From contig WGMX01000023.1 of NCBI GenBank assembly GCA_016124855.1, positions 124,001 through 188,000 on the forward strand: a stretch of 64,000 nucleotides of DNA. Direction: 5' to 3'. The notes beneath the pieces are model-generated. The model was not told where the DNA came from. It was given only the letters and a program-made list of their open reading frames with translations, and searched no databases. Made by a program: the position numbers and the translations under genes. This document shows positions 9,358-18,629 of the stretch, in pieces (the first letter of the stretch is position 1; every line of letters begins with the position of its first letter). This stretch comes from Anaerolineaceae bacterium (GTDB lineage: Bacteria > Chloroflexota > Anaerolineae > Aggregatilineales > Phototrophicaceae).

Positions 9358-10944
9358 TTAAGGAGAATAGATGGTCACCGAGTTATATGTGAATACAGGA
9401 CGAAGTGTTTCAATACAAGTTGAGCTGCCATAGGCCTGTTCCAGTGGCCCAACAATGATATATCGAACGTCATATTGCTCGATGACTTGACCACAATCAG
9501 TGCCTTTATACCACTCCTCAACTTGCTTTTCTTTGAATGCTGCGTTCAAAGTTTCAAATGGATGACCGTAAACAACTCGATCGCCTGTCCAGCCCGGTAT
9601 CCAAGCGCTTACTTCAGGAGCAGCCAAAATGACCTCATCAGTTTGCCCTTGCTCTTTCAACCACTGAAACGCGGCAGCGTAATCTCTTTGGAGAAACGGC
9701 CCGTTATTGATGGTTAAATTGCCCATTAAAACCAGCACATAACTAAGCGTAATAGTTGGAACAACCGCAACTAGCAGCCAATAGCGCCAACGTCGATTTA
9801 CATAGTTAAACCAGAATCCCTCAAGTGCGCGGGTCGCAAAGTAAGCAATAGGAATCATCATCGCAACGCCAAAACGTCGTTGTGTATTTGTCGGAAGATA
9901 CATCGCCACCAACATTGCGACTAACCACACCAGCATAAATTGATCACCGTCCGGCTCGAAACGCCGTATACTGCGCCAAATCCCCGGCAGCGCCATCAGT
10001 AATGGAACACCCAATCCAACTACCAATATGACGGGAGAGGGTGAAAGTGTAACATTTTGGCGGTTCCATTCTGCTGCTGCCGCGTTGTAATTCACAAGTG
10101 CAAAATAATAAGCTGCGAACGGAAACGCAGGCAAAATGATGACAGAAAGCCAGCGAACATCGCGCATATTGATGTGACGGTGGCGAATGCTACGCATCGC
10201 AGCCAAACTCACGGCGGCCAGACCGAACGGAACAAGTGCCTGTGGATATAAAAGCGACAGAACTATACTGACCACGCCCACCAACAACCCGCCATTGTTC
10301 ATGGAAGGATCTTCGTTCGAACCGGGGCGAAAAGTGATGATTAAGACGCTGCTCATAAGGGCGAGACAGGCGATTGTCAGGGGAAAATGGACGTTTACTA
10401 AACTACTGTAAAACGGGAACATTTCTGGAATGACAAAATCTGGCACAGAGCCAGCATCCCCTGTGAACAAGACCCATAACCAGCCCAGTCCTGAACCGAT
10501 TGCTGCCAGAATAAAAAACATCCGTCTGGATCGGCGACGAGGCCAAATTGTTGCCGCTAAATGGTATATCGCCATATACATAATGAGCGACGCCACGACA
10601 CGAGCCGCATGGAATAACGCAATTGAAGGAATAGAAATTAACCGCGCCAACTGCCCCAGCAGGGGATAGATGACTTGAATGAACATGGCATTATGGGGTT
10701 CTGATGTGTGGCGGAAATGGATTAACCATGCCCCTTCATAGCCCTGCGTCATTTTAGATAAATACGTGGCACCATCAATATAGTTATTCAGCACACCCAT
10801 AAACTGCCATTGGCTGTTGTTCGCGCCACTAAAGCCTACCCATAAAAATGGGACAAAGGCTAAAATGACCAGTGCACTGCCAAAAAAAATAACCCATCGC
10901 CATTCAATAGGTGTGATGTGAACCGTATTGTGAGTTGATTGCAT
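9358..10944 (-). CDS. Polytopic GT-C-like membrane protein
   Basis: A 528-residue protein with about ten membrane helices and a roughly 100-residue C-terminal domain ending VRYIIVGPLEQAYG...YNSVTIYSP. The first loop carries NNYIDGATYLSKMTQGYEGAW, the position where GT-C enzymes keep their catalytic acid. It resembles the protein at 23406-25025 in layout (S/D-x-x-x-L-x-K-M...G loop; a C-terminus reading PVF-T-x-N-SV-IY), so the two are likely paralogues. It is the first gene of the minus-strand operon and is divergent from the zinc-ribbon gene across 217 bp. The substrate is unknown. Confidence 0.78.
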   Translation of the reverse strand: MQSTHNTVHITPIEWRWVIFFGSALVILAFVPFLWVGFSGANNSQWQFMGVLNNYIDGATYLSKMTQGYEGAWLIHFRHTSEPHNAMFIQVIYPLLGQLARLISIPSIALFHAARVVASLIMYMAIYHLAATIWPRRRSRRMFFILAAIGSGLGWLWVLFTGDAGSVPDFVIPEMFPFYSSLVNVHFPLTIACLALMSSVLIITFRPGSNEDPSMNNGGLLVGVVSIVLSLLYPQALVPFGLAAVSLAAMRSIRHRHINMRDVRWLSVIILPAFPFAAYYFALVNYNAAAAEWNRQNVTLSPSPVILVVGLGVPLLMALPGIWRSIRRFEPDGDQFMLVWLVAMLVAMYLPTNTQRRFGVAMMIPIAYFATRALEGFWFNYVNRRWRYWLLVAVVPTITLSYVLVLMGNLTINNGPFLQRDYAAAFQWLKEQGQTDEVILAAPEVSAWIPGWTGDRVVYGHPFETLNAAFKEKQVEEWYKGTDCGQVIEQYDVRYIIVGPLEQAYGSSTCIETLRPVFTYNSVTIYSP

Positions 10945-11016
10945 TCAGACCGCCTTCACTGTCATGGGGATTCGAGAAGCATATGTAAAGAAATCAACCC
11001 ATGCATTTATCTGGAC

Positions 11017-11046
11017 TTGACCACAAAACATAATTTCACGGATTAT
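11017..11046 (+). promoter_or_regulatory. Possible sigma-70-like promoter for the zinc-ribbon/STAND operon
   Basis: TTGACC (11017-11022) and GATTAT (11041-11046) are separated by 18 nt, in the 217-bp divergent gap and upstream of the gene starting at 11162. The -35 matches 5/6 and the -10 matches 4/6. The distance to the start would give a 5' leader of about 110 nt. TATACT at 11058-11063 is an alternative -10. Weakly supported. Confidence 0.35.
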
Positions 11047-11161
11047 TCAGCCCAGTGTATACTTAAACTGTAAACTGAAATGATAGCTAATTCACATTAA
11101 GACATCGCGACACTTCATAGTATGCACTGCTAAATGTGGTTTTAGATGGACAAACATATTT

Positions 11162-11869
11162 ATGATACAAGCGTCTGAACTTTACCGCCTACAAGAAATC
11201 GATCTGAATGTCCAGCAGCGTCATAAACGCCTTGATGAAATTAATGCTCAACTGGCTGACAATAAGGCTTTAACTGAAGCACAACAGCAGGTAACCAACG
11301 ACCAGCAAGCGCTTGCGCCACTTCAAAGTAAAGTCCGCAAACTTGAACAGGAAATTCAGTCGAATATCGCAAAACTGCGCGAAACAGACGAGATGCTTTA
11401 CAGTGGAAAGGTAAAAAACCCTAAAGAACTTCAAGATATGCAGAATGAAATCCAGTCGTTAAAGAAGCGCAACCAAGAACTGGAAGATGTTCTCCTTGAA
11501 ACGATGATAGCAGTGGATGCTTCTTCTGCAACCTTAAAAGACAGTACGACCAAATTTGAAACGATAAGCGCTCAATTTGAACTGGCAAATCAAAATTTGA
11601 TCGACGAGAAAAAGCGGGTAAAAGCTGAAGGCAGCGCGTTGCTCAAAAGCAGGGAACAACTTGTCCCAACTATCGACTCCGATACGCTCAAAATTTATAA
11701 CGGAATGCGTGCCCGCAAAAATAACCACGCAGTTGCGGTTCTCGTCGACCAGAGCTGCTCAGTATGCCATGTCCAGCAAGATATGATCGTCATTCAGGCC
11801 GTACGAAAAGGCGATTCACTCGCCTATTGTTCCAGTTGTGGTCGCATAATTATCCCTAGAACGAGTTAA
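11162..11869 (+). CDS. CT398-like coiled-coil protein with C4 zinc ribbon
   Basis: A 235-residue protein. Residues 1-175 are almost entirely a heptad-rich coiled coil with a central KVKNPKELQDMQNEIQSLKK hairpin signature. The C-terminal zinc ribbon has two pairs of cysteines, CSVCHVQQ and YCSSCGRIIIP. Family members (DUF164/zf-RING_7) are widespread and proposed to bind nucleic acid or act as chaperone-like scaffolds; no reaction is known. It is followed 18 nt later by the STAND-like NTPase gene, so the two are probably co-expressed. Confidence 0.9.
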   Translation: MIQASELYRLQEIDLNVQQRHKRLDEINAQLADNKALTEAQQQVTNDQQALAPLQSKVRKLEQEIQSNIAKLRETDEMLYSGKVKNPKELQDMQNEIQSLKKRNQELEDVLLETMIAVDASSATLKDSTTKFETISAQFELANQNLIDEKKRVKAEGSALLKSREQLVPTIDSDTLKIYNGMRARKNNHAVAVLVDQSCSVCHVQQDMIVIQAVRKGDSLAYCSSCGRIIIPRTS

Positions 11870-11887
11870 CCCTACGGAGGGCTAAAC

Positions 11888-14602
11888 ATGGGTTTTGATG
11901 CTGAAAATTTTGGCATAGGGTTGCTTGCTGGTTGGGCAACTGCTTACGGGGTGTATCGCGCGCGCCATCTCATAAGCAGCGCAATTCGATCAGTAAATCA
12001 GCAAGCGAGCAGCGCTCAAAGTTACGCAACTCAAAGTTCAGACTCACGTTACATCAATAATATCGTCCGGTTAGCACAGCGCAACCATATTGCCAGCACG
12101 GCTGCTAATCTCAGTGATATTTTAGTTGAGCCGCGCTTTTTGACATCACCGCCTCTAGCCGCTCCTCTTGAAGATGTAGTCACCCACAGCATATTTCATG
12201 TCGTGCCTCACTTACCGGATATGCCAGTGCTCCAAGCGCCCTACAATATTCACACGCTTTCAATTGATGAACTTGGCACGGGGGATCGTGCGCTGGCGTT
12301 GTTAGCTGTGCCCGGTAGTGGGCGTACGACCGCTTTGATGGCAATTATGCTGCGCGCTTTAGGGCGAGTACACTTCAAAAAGCCGGTTGATCGCGTTCAA
12401 CAAAAGTTGGACGCTGAAGAAGCCGCATTGGATGATAAAAAGCGAGCCGTTCGTATTAAAGAACGCGTACTCCTTGAACAACGTGCTAAAGAACGACTGG
12501 CAGAAGAACGCGGCATGGCGCTCGATAACCAAAACGAAGTCGGTATTCCGCTTTTTAATCGCTTGATGCCCGTGTATGTTCATCTTTCGGATATTCGTGC
12601 CGATGAAACAACTTTCGGAAAAGAGATTGATCCTGCCGAGCCGCTGGTGCGCGCCGTACAGCGTCAACTTGGGCGCGTTGCGGCCAGCACCACGCCCCAA
12701 AATCTCTATAAGCGGTTGAACAGTGGTCAAACGTTATTGCTCATTGATGGCTATGATGAACTTTCCCCCCCAGAACTAGAGGGACAAATTGAATGGTTGA
12801 AAGCCTTTATTAGTGCTTACCGTCAAAACTTTTTTATCATTACAGGTTCTCCGGAACAACACGGGGTTTTGACACAGGAGATTGGCCTAACGCCTGTTTA
12901 TCTCCGTCCATGGAGCGACGTTGATCGAGAACAATCGGTCGATAATTGGGCGGAAGTGTGGAGTCGAACCGGAGGCAGGCGATCGTCCATTAAAGCGCCA
13001 GACAAAGAATTGGTTCAACTCGCCAAGGTTGACTCGCGGCTGCTTACGCCTCTTGATTTGACCCTAAGAACATGGTCACATTTTTCGGGCAGTGGCGAAG
13101 ATAGTCAATTTGGGGATTGGGTCACCACGTTCATTAAGCGCTATTTACCTACTGATCAAACCGATGAAGAACTTTCAAAATATCTAGCAACGGCTGCGGC
13201 TCTGCAACTGGATGAGGGTTATATTACGAGGGTACGATTAACGGCGCTCTTGGATGAAGCGATGCCACAGCCTGAAGTGCCAACCGCTTCTGAAGAAGCA
13301 GCACCGGTTGAACCAGAAATTCCTGATCCATTAGCCGAACTTACCGACGGTACTAGAGAAAAGCCTGAAGCCAAGCCACAAGAAAAAAAAGCTGAAAAGA
13401 AAGTTAACCCGACCGATAAGTTCGTGGCAGCACTGTATAAAACAGGATTACTGGTACGCTATAAAGGTGGACGTTACCGCTTCCGTCATTCAGATCTTGC
13501 AGCCTATTTGGCAAGTCAGAGTTTACAGCAGGCCGACGAAAGTCTACTCGCTGATAAAATAAATATGCCCGCGTGGCGACAGGCGATAACTTATAGTGCA
13601 TCGCATACGGACTTAAGCCATTTTGTTAATCTCCGAATGAGCAATCCGACGGACATCATTCAGAGTAACATCATGGAAATTGCCCATTGGCTAAGATACG
13701 CTCCCCAAGATGTTGCATGGCGAATTCCGTACATTAAATATCTGGGAAAAGTGTTTACCGCCCCCAACCAATATCCGCTCCTTCGTGAACGTGCCGCCGC
13801 AGCACTGCTTACAACAAATGATTCGAACATATCGATGATTTTTGAACAGGCGACACAAAGTATGGTTGCCCAAATCCGCCAACTAGCCTGTCTTGGTATT
13901 GGTGTCTTAGGTCAGCCAGAAGGTACATCGGCCATTGTTCCATTACTTAAAGACGGCGGCAGTGATGTTCAACTGGCTGCGGCTTTAGGTTTGGGTGCAA
14001 TTCGCACTGAAGAGGCGTTAACCGCTCTTGTTGATGCTTTAACAGATGGTTCGGAGTCGCTGCGCCAAGCGGTGGCTGAAACACTCGCTGACATTCCTTT
14101 AGAAGGTTACCCCACCTTATTTGATGCGATACAAGACGAAGAAATGATCGTCCGGCGGGCGGCTGTGTTCGGCATCAAACGGCTGAAATCGGATTGGGCC
14201 GTGGTCGCAATTTACAGAGCATTTTTAGAAGACTCGCAGTGGTATGTACGGTCAGCAGCCCAAATGGCTTTCCAAGAGATGCGTTACGGTACTGGAAACG
14301 GTCCGCATGGTTATCCCCCTCCAGAAGCCATAACATGGCTTAATGAATGGGCATCGAAACGCCAAGAGAATATTCCTCCCGGTGAAGATGCTAATCTGAT
14401 CCTCGTTAAAGCTTTGCAAGAGGGTGAGGATGCAGTACGTGCATTGGCCGCGCGTAATGTAGGCCAGTTAGGGGAAGTTCAGATGGCGAAAGTCCTGTAT
14501 ACCACGCTGCGTGATAAAAAGAGTGATGTGCGCGATGCGGCTCATCGTTCGTTGGCAGACTTACAAATCCAGACCGGGAAATTGTTACCGACACCGATTT
14601 AA
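11888..14602 (+). CDS. Membrane-anchored NACHT/STAND-like NTPase with C-terminal HEAT repeats
   Basis: A 904-residue protein. A single hydrophobic helix lies at residues 8-23. The NTPase core has a Walker A-like loop AVPGSGRTTAL (about 138-148), a Walker B/NACHT motif TLLLIDGYDELSPPE (about 282-296) and a sensor-like FFIITGSPEQ (about 315). A charged Glu/Lys/Pro linker (about 455-510) interrupts the helical part. Residues from about 600 to the end are HEAT-type repeats (GSDVQLAAALGLGAIRTEEA and similar). The Walker A lysine is Arg (GSGRTT), which is uncommon. The SD is CGGAGGG, 8 nt before the ATG. By domain logic it is a signalling or scaffolding ATPase; a defence role is possible but not shown. 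Confidence 0.8.
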   Translation: MGFDAENFGIGLLAGWATAYGVYRARHLISSAIRSVNQQASSAQSYATQSSDSRYINNIVRLAQRNHIASTAANLSDILVEPRFLTSPPLAAPLEDVVTHSIFHVVPHLPDMPVLQAPYNIHTLSIDELGTGDRALALLAVPGSGRTTALMAIMLRALGRVHFKKPVDRVQQKLDAEEAALDDKKRAVRIKERVLLEQRAKERLAEERGMALDNQNEVGIPLFNRLMPVYVHLSDIRADETTFGKEIDPAEPLVRAVQRQLGRVAASTTPQNLYKRLNSGQTLLLIDGYDELSPPELEGQIEWLKAFISAYRQNFFIITGSPEQHGVLTQEIGLTPVYLRPWSDVDREQSVDNWAEVWSRTGGRRSSIKAPDKELVQLAKVDSRLLTPLDLTLRTWSHFSGSGEDSQFGDWVTTFIKRYLPTDQTDEELSKYLATAAALQLDEGYITRVRLTALLDEAMPQPEVPTASEEAAPVEPEIPDPLAELTDGTREKPEAKPQEKKAEKKVNPTDKFVAALYKTGLLVRYKGGRYRFRHSDLAAYLASQSLQQADESLLADKINMPAWRQAITYSASHTDLSHFVNLRMSNPTDIIQSNIMEIAHWLRYAPQDVAWRIPYIKYLGKVFTAPNQYPLLRERAAAALLTTNDSNISMIFEQATQSMVAQIRQLACLGIGVLGQPEGTSAIVPLLKDGGSDVQLAAALGLGAIRTEEALTALVDALTDGSESLRQAVAETLADIPLEGYPTLFDAIQDEEMIVRRAAVFGIKRLKSDWAVVAIYRAFLEDSQWYVRSAAQMAFQEMRYGTGNGPHGYPPPEAITWLNEWASKRQENIPPGEDANLILVKALQEGEDAVRALAARNVGQLGEVQMAKVLYTTLRDKKSDVRDAAHRSLADLQIQTGKLLPTPI

Positions 14603-14614
14603 CGTCAACGGCGC

Positions 14615-14632
14615 AGCACAAGATATTGTGCT
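14615..14632. terminator. Short hairpin between convergent genes
   Basis: AGCACAA and TTGTGCT form a perfect 7-bp stem with a GATA loop. It lies in the 68-bp gap between the STAND-like gene (plus) and the minus-strand glycopolymer gene. No proper T-run is present on either side, so a bidirectional stop is only a guess. Confidence 0.35.
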
Positions 14633-14670
14633 ATACAGGTCCATAGTGCATATATTTATGATCTTATGGC

Positions 14671-15795
14671 TTATCCGGTGATTAAGGTGGCGATATAGAA
14701 GATCGTCACGATCCAGAGGGTGCTGTTGCGGAGGGCTCGATAGCGTTTGTTTTGGGCGGCATAGAGGATGACGGCAATTTGTAGCCCGACAATGAAACGC
14801 AGGATGCCAATCGGTTCGCGGTAGGTGGAAAAGGGAACAAAGAGCATGACTGCCGCGGTGACCAGTAAGAGGCTGATTTCGGCTGACCATTTATGGCGGC
14901 GGATGTCTTTGATACTCACCCAAAGCGCCCAAATCGTCGGGACGATGACGAAGATGATGAGCGTAGGAGCAAGAATTAGTAGGATTTTGAGGCGGGCTTC
15001 CGCGGGGGTATCCGTCCAGATGCGGATGATCCCCATCAACGGGATGATTTCGAAAGATGTGGCCTGCGCCCCACCTGAACCGACGCCAAATGATCCCAAG
15101 GTTTTGAACAAAATAAGCTGCCAGAAGGCAAAGGGCAGTACTGAAATAATCCCGACAAGTAGACCGTTTTTCCAATCCCGTTGTGGGAATAAATAAAGGA
15201 CATATGCGCCGGAGAAGATCAGGGTGGTTTCTTTAGCGAGTGCTGCTAAACCAAAAATGATCGCTGTCCAGAGCCAGTGCCGGTTGCGCGCGAGCGTGAT
15301 GCCTCCGAGGACGAGAGCATAAGCTAAAGGCTCGGAAAGGCTAAGACGCACTGAGCCGAAAATGCCGAGGGTAAGTCCATAAGTGAGGGCGTACCAGCGA
15401 CTGACATGGAATTGAACGAGTAAATTTTCCAGCAGGATCGTTCCGGCGGCTAAAGCGATGATGTTTATCAGCAGGAATGCCCAAGGAATCAGATTGGCTT
15501 GACCCAGTGAGAGTAAAATTCCAAGAGCCGGAAAGAGAATTCGCTGAAAACGATAGGCCGGAACATCCAAAAATTGGGCGGCGGTATTCGGGTCACGGGC
15601 GATGTAGTAATTAAATTGACCGTCATAGCCTTCACTGCCACCATCGACTGCGACGGTGTGATCACTGAACCGCGTTCCCAGAGTCACGAGGGCAATCGGA
15701 TTACCTTTATTGCTCAAAATGATAAACCCAACGTAGACTAAACAGAGGACAGTAACAATAAACCAAGGGCGCATTAGCCTACGGACTTGTGACAT
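14671..15795 (-). CDS. Polytopic membrane protein resembling AZOBR_p60025-family glycopolymer formation proteins
   Basis: A 374-residue protein with about nine membrane helices. Its first loop has the recognisable pattern GGSEGYDGQFNYYIARDP and VPAYRFQRILFPALG, typical of this group of putative cell-surface glycopolymer proteins related to GT-C folds. It is convergent with the STAND gene and divergent (58 bp) from the O-antigen ligase gene. The exact role is unknown, but a place in surface glycan assembly fits the neighbours. Confidence 0.75.
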   Translation of the reverse strand: MSQVRRLMRPWFIVTVLCLVYVGFIILSNKGNPIALVTLGTRFSDHTVAVDGGSEGYDGQFNYYIARDPNTAAQFLDVPAYRFQRILFPALGILLSLGQANLIPWAFLLINIIALAAGTILLENLLVQFHVSRWYALTYGLTLGIFGSVRLSLSEPLAYALVLGGITLARNRHWLWTAIIFGLAALAKETTLIFSGAYVLYLFPQRDWKNGLLVGIISVLPFAFWQLILFKTLGSFGVGSGGAQATSFEIIPLMGIIRIWTDTPAEARLKILLILAPTLIIFVIVPTIWALWVSIKDIRRHKWSAEISLLLVTAAVMLFVPFSTYREPIGILRFIVGLQIAVILYAAQNKRYRALRNSTLWIVTIFYIATLITG

Positions 15796-15853
15796 TTCGA
15801 TAATCCTTCATTGATGAGCCTGAGTTCTACTATACACCGGGAAGGCTGCTCTT

Positions 15854-18148
15854 TTGGCAAAACGTTCTGACTTTGTAGCATTGGCTGTGCTGACGATTGT
15901 ATTCAGTTACGGAATCACAATCGGTGCAAGTTTTAACGGCATCCTTGATCCTAAATTGGATTCCATTTCGTTATCCATGATGGGACTGCTGGTGGTTTCG
16001 TGGTTGTTCGTGCATTGGCGCGGCGGCTGGAAATGGTATCGCACTTCGTTGGATACGGTGTTTTTGTTGTGGGTGCTGGCGTTCGCAGTGTCGTTGATTG
16101 CGAATACGGATGTGTGGCGGCGAATTGCCATCGGTTTGTGGTACATGGGATTATATATCGGGGTGTGGTATGTGCTGCACGATCTTATCGCCAACCGAGC
16201 CGTGAGACGTGAAGTCATTATTGATGCGCTATTGATTGCGGGCTTTGTCATTGTTCTGTTTGGGTTCGTACAACTGCAAGGCTGGCTAAGACAAGTGCTC
16301 GCATCAGGACAATTTCTCGCGCCACCGCGACCGGTGAGTGTGTTTGGTAATCCTAATTTTTTGAGCGACTTTTTGATTGTGCTGACTCCACTGACGCTAT
16401 CCAGAATGGTGGGGGCGCGAGGCCGGGTGCCACGTATTCTATTGGCTATATATTCGATTATTCAGTTCGTTCTGTTGTTTTTGACGGATTCTCGTGGTGC
16501 GTGGATTGGTATCGCTGCTGGTTTAGTGGTGTGGGGCGGAATGGTGGCGGCACGAAATGGACGAGTCACACGCAGCACGATAACCGGATGGTGGCAGAAA
16601 CAATCTGGTGTGATTAAGGGTGGTTTGGTGGCAGTGGTGCTTGTCGGGATTGTAGCTGCTGCTGGTGTATCGGTGATTTTTATCCGTTCATTTTCAAATC
16701 CCGGTCGTTCAGCAGGACTGCGGACGGAAATTTATACAGCGGCGATTGAACTGTTCAAGGAAAAACCGCTGACTGGACAAGGCTTATTTACTTTCGGACG
16801 CGGTTTGGTGCGTTTGCCGGGTATTAACCCTGACAAACCGCACAGCCACGCGCACGATGCGCCGCTGCATATCGCAGCCGAGTTGGGTGTATTGGGACTT
16901 GTCGCGCTGGTGGTGACAATATTTGTGGGCTACCGAACGATCCAAGCGAATTGGCAGTGGTCTACAGCGAGAGAAAAAGTTTTATTGGCAGGGGCAGTTG
17001 GTGCGGTGGTGGCGTTCGGTGTGCATCAACTGACAGATATTCCAGCGATGATGCCTGCGATTGCGCTGACAGGATTGATCGCGCTGGTTCTGGCACTGGC
17101 TCCAAAACAGCCAGAATTGGTGAATGAAACATGGGCGAAAACTGGACATCCGATTGAGATGGCTGGCATCTGGGCGGTGCTGCTGGCGGCAGGTTTTTGG
17201 AGCAATGGGATTTATACGAATTATTTCTCGGTTTTGAGCGATGTGGCGAAAACACGAGATTATCAACATGGCGCGGAAGCGATGAACAGTGTAATCGCGG
17301 CTGATCCGCAGTTGAGTTTATATGATATGCAGCAGGGATTCCTTTATGGGATGGCTGCGAGTAAAGGGGATTTGGAGGCGGCGAAATCGGGAATCGCTTC
17401 TTATGAACGTTTCATTCAACTTGATCCGGGATATGCGGTGGCATGGGCTAATCTGGCAGCGTTGAAGTGGCAAGTGGGTGAGCAAGACGCGGCGATGACC
17501 GATTTGCAACAGGCGATTCAGTTGGATTCAGTCGAGTGGAATTACCAACTGCTGCTGGCACAATTTGCTCAAGGGATGGGTAAGCCAGATGTGGTGAATG
17601 CCGCTTATTTGGAGGCTTTAAGGCTCTATCCTGATGCCAGCTTGTATACTGAGTTAAGCCCAATTGCGGAAGCTAATCCAAGCGCGGTTGACTCAACGAA
17701 ATTGACGGTGGCAGCACACACCGTTTGGCTGCTGGAACATGGTGATGTTGAAGGCGCGGAAACGGTTTGGAAGGGAACGCCTGTTACTTCGGCTCCAAGT
17801 TATGTAATTCAAGCTGTCCTGTTGCTGGCAAAAAATGACGCGAACGGCGCAGCGAATGCTTTGGCACATGCTGAAAAATTGATGATCAGTCCGGTTGAGC
17901 AGGCTTGGGTTCATATGGGCAAAGCACGTTTGGCCAAATTCATGGGTGATGCGACGCTGATGCGAGACGAGTTGTCGGCTGCACAGGCAGCGTTGGCGAA
18001 AGATGAGTTGGCGGCTGATGACGATACGCTGATTAATATCGCTTACGCACAGTTCTTGCAGGTGGCGATTGAGCGTCAATATTTGCCACAGGTGAATTAT
18101 CGGAAAGACCCGGTGCTGTTATATTTGCTAGAGAAGACATCAGATTAG
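15854..18148 (+). CDS. O-antigen ligase (Wzy_C) fused to TPR domain
   Basis: A 764-residue protein. Residues 1-460 hold about 12 membrane helices with the ligase/polymerase loop: TDSRGAWIGIAAGLVVWGG (about 215) and the large-loop histidine signature PHSHAHDAPLHIAAELGVLG (about 325-345). Residues from about 480 onward are TPR-like helices (YAVAWANLAALKWQVGEQDA, EWNYQLLLAQFAQGMGKPDV). The reaction would be en bloc transfer or polymerisation of lipid-linked glycan on the outer face. The start is TTG 15854 with GGAAGG upstream. It heads the plus-strand surface-glycan block. Confidence 0.88.
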   Translation: MAKRSDFVALAVLTIVFSYGITIGASFNGILDPKLDSISLSMMGLLVVSWLFVHWRGGWKWYRTSLDTVFLLWVLAFAVSLIANTDVWRRIAIGLWYMGLYIGVWYVLHDLIANRAVRREVIIDALLIAGFVIVLFGFVQLQGWLRQVLASGQFLAPPRPVSVFGNPNFLSDFLIVLTPLTLSRMVGARGRVPRILLAIYSIIQFVLLFLTDSRGAWIGIAAGLVVWGGMVAARNGRVTRSTITGWWQKQSGVIKGGLVAVVLVGIVAAAGVSVIFIRSFSNPGRSAGLRTEIYTAAIELFKEKPLTGQGLFTFGRGLVRLPGINPDKPHSHAHDAPLHIAAELGVLGLVALVVTIFVGYRTIQANWQWSTAREKVLLAGAVGAVVAFGVHQLTDIPAMMPAIALTGLIALVLALAPKQPELVNETWAKTGHPIEMAGIWAVLLAAGFWSNGIYTNYFSVLSDVAKTRDYQHGAEAMNSVIAADPQLSLYDMQQGFLYGMAASKGDLEAAKSGIASYERFIQLDPGYAVAWANLAALKWQVGEQDAAMTDLQQAIQLDSVEWNYQLLLAQFAQGMGKPDVVNAAYLEALRLYPDASLYTELSPIAEANPSAVDSTKLTVAAHTVWLLEHGDVEGAETVWKGTPVTSAPSYVIQAVLLLAKNDANGAANALAHAEKLMISPVEQAWVHMGKARLAKFMGDATLMRDELSAAQAALAKDELAADDDTLINIAYAQFLQVAIERQYLPQVNYRKDPVLLYLLEKTSD

Positions 18149-18149
18149 T

Positions 18150-18602
18150 ATGACAAGTAGTAAAACATCTAGATATAAACTGCTGTTCCTTCTTCTCGCT
18201 CTAATAGTTGGATGTTTAATATGTTTATCGCCGTTTTTTGTGTTGTATCGGTTCTTTACTGGCGTTGATGTACTATCCTCAAATTTTTGTACTGAGAAAG
18301 ATGTTGTTTATCAGACATTTTTACTTCAGGCTAAAGAGTGGGATAAGCGATTTGAATCCATACAAGATGCCAGCTTTGAGTTTTATTTCCCTGACGGACA
18401 AAACCATACTGTTTTTGCGGAAGATCGATTTTCTAATACTAAGCAGATTGTCGTTGTTAGCCTATGGGCACCTCGTTTCCGTTTTGGAAAGGCTGGCTAT
18501 ATCTATGCACCCACAGGTGTTCCACCCTATGGGAGTACTGATGACAAAATCACACACATGGATGGTGACTTCTACTGTTATTATTTAGCAGATCCGGGTT
18601 AG
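18150..18602 (+). CDS. Hypothetical single-pass membrane protein
   Basis: A 150-residue protein not recognised as any family. One strong hydrophobic helix (residues 10-36, LLFLLLALIVGCLICLSPFF) precedes an extracytoplasmic part with three Cys, FYFPDGQNHTVFAEDRF and VVVSLWAPRF. The ATG is 1 nt after the ligase stop. Its DNA is visibly more AT-rich than the flanking GT-C genes, which may mark a late insertion into the operon. Confidence 0.6.
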   Translation: MTSSKTSRYKLLFLLLALIVGCLICLSPFFVLYRFFTGVDVLSSNFCTEKDVVYQTFLLQAKEWDKRFESIQDASFEFYFPDGQNHTVFAEDRFSNTKQIVVVSLWAPRFRFGKAGYIYAPTGVPPYGSTDDKITHMDGDFYCYYLADPG

Positions 18603-18629
18603 CAAATTTATCTAAAATAAAGGTTTTAC

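Noticed and set aside
11888..14602. Claim that the STAND-like protein is an antiphage system
   Set aside because: No effector domain or neighbouring defence genes are visible; the idea is kept only as a possibility.
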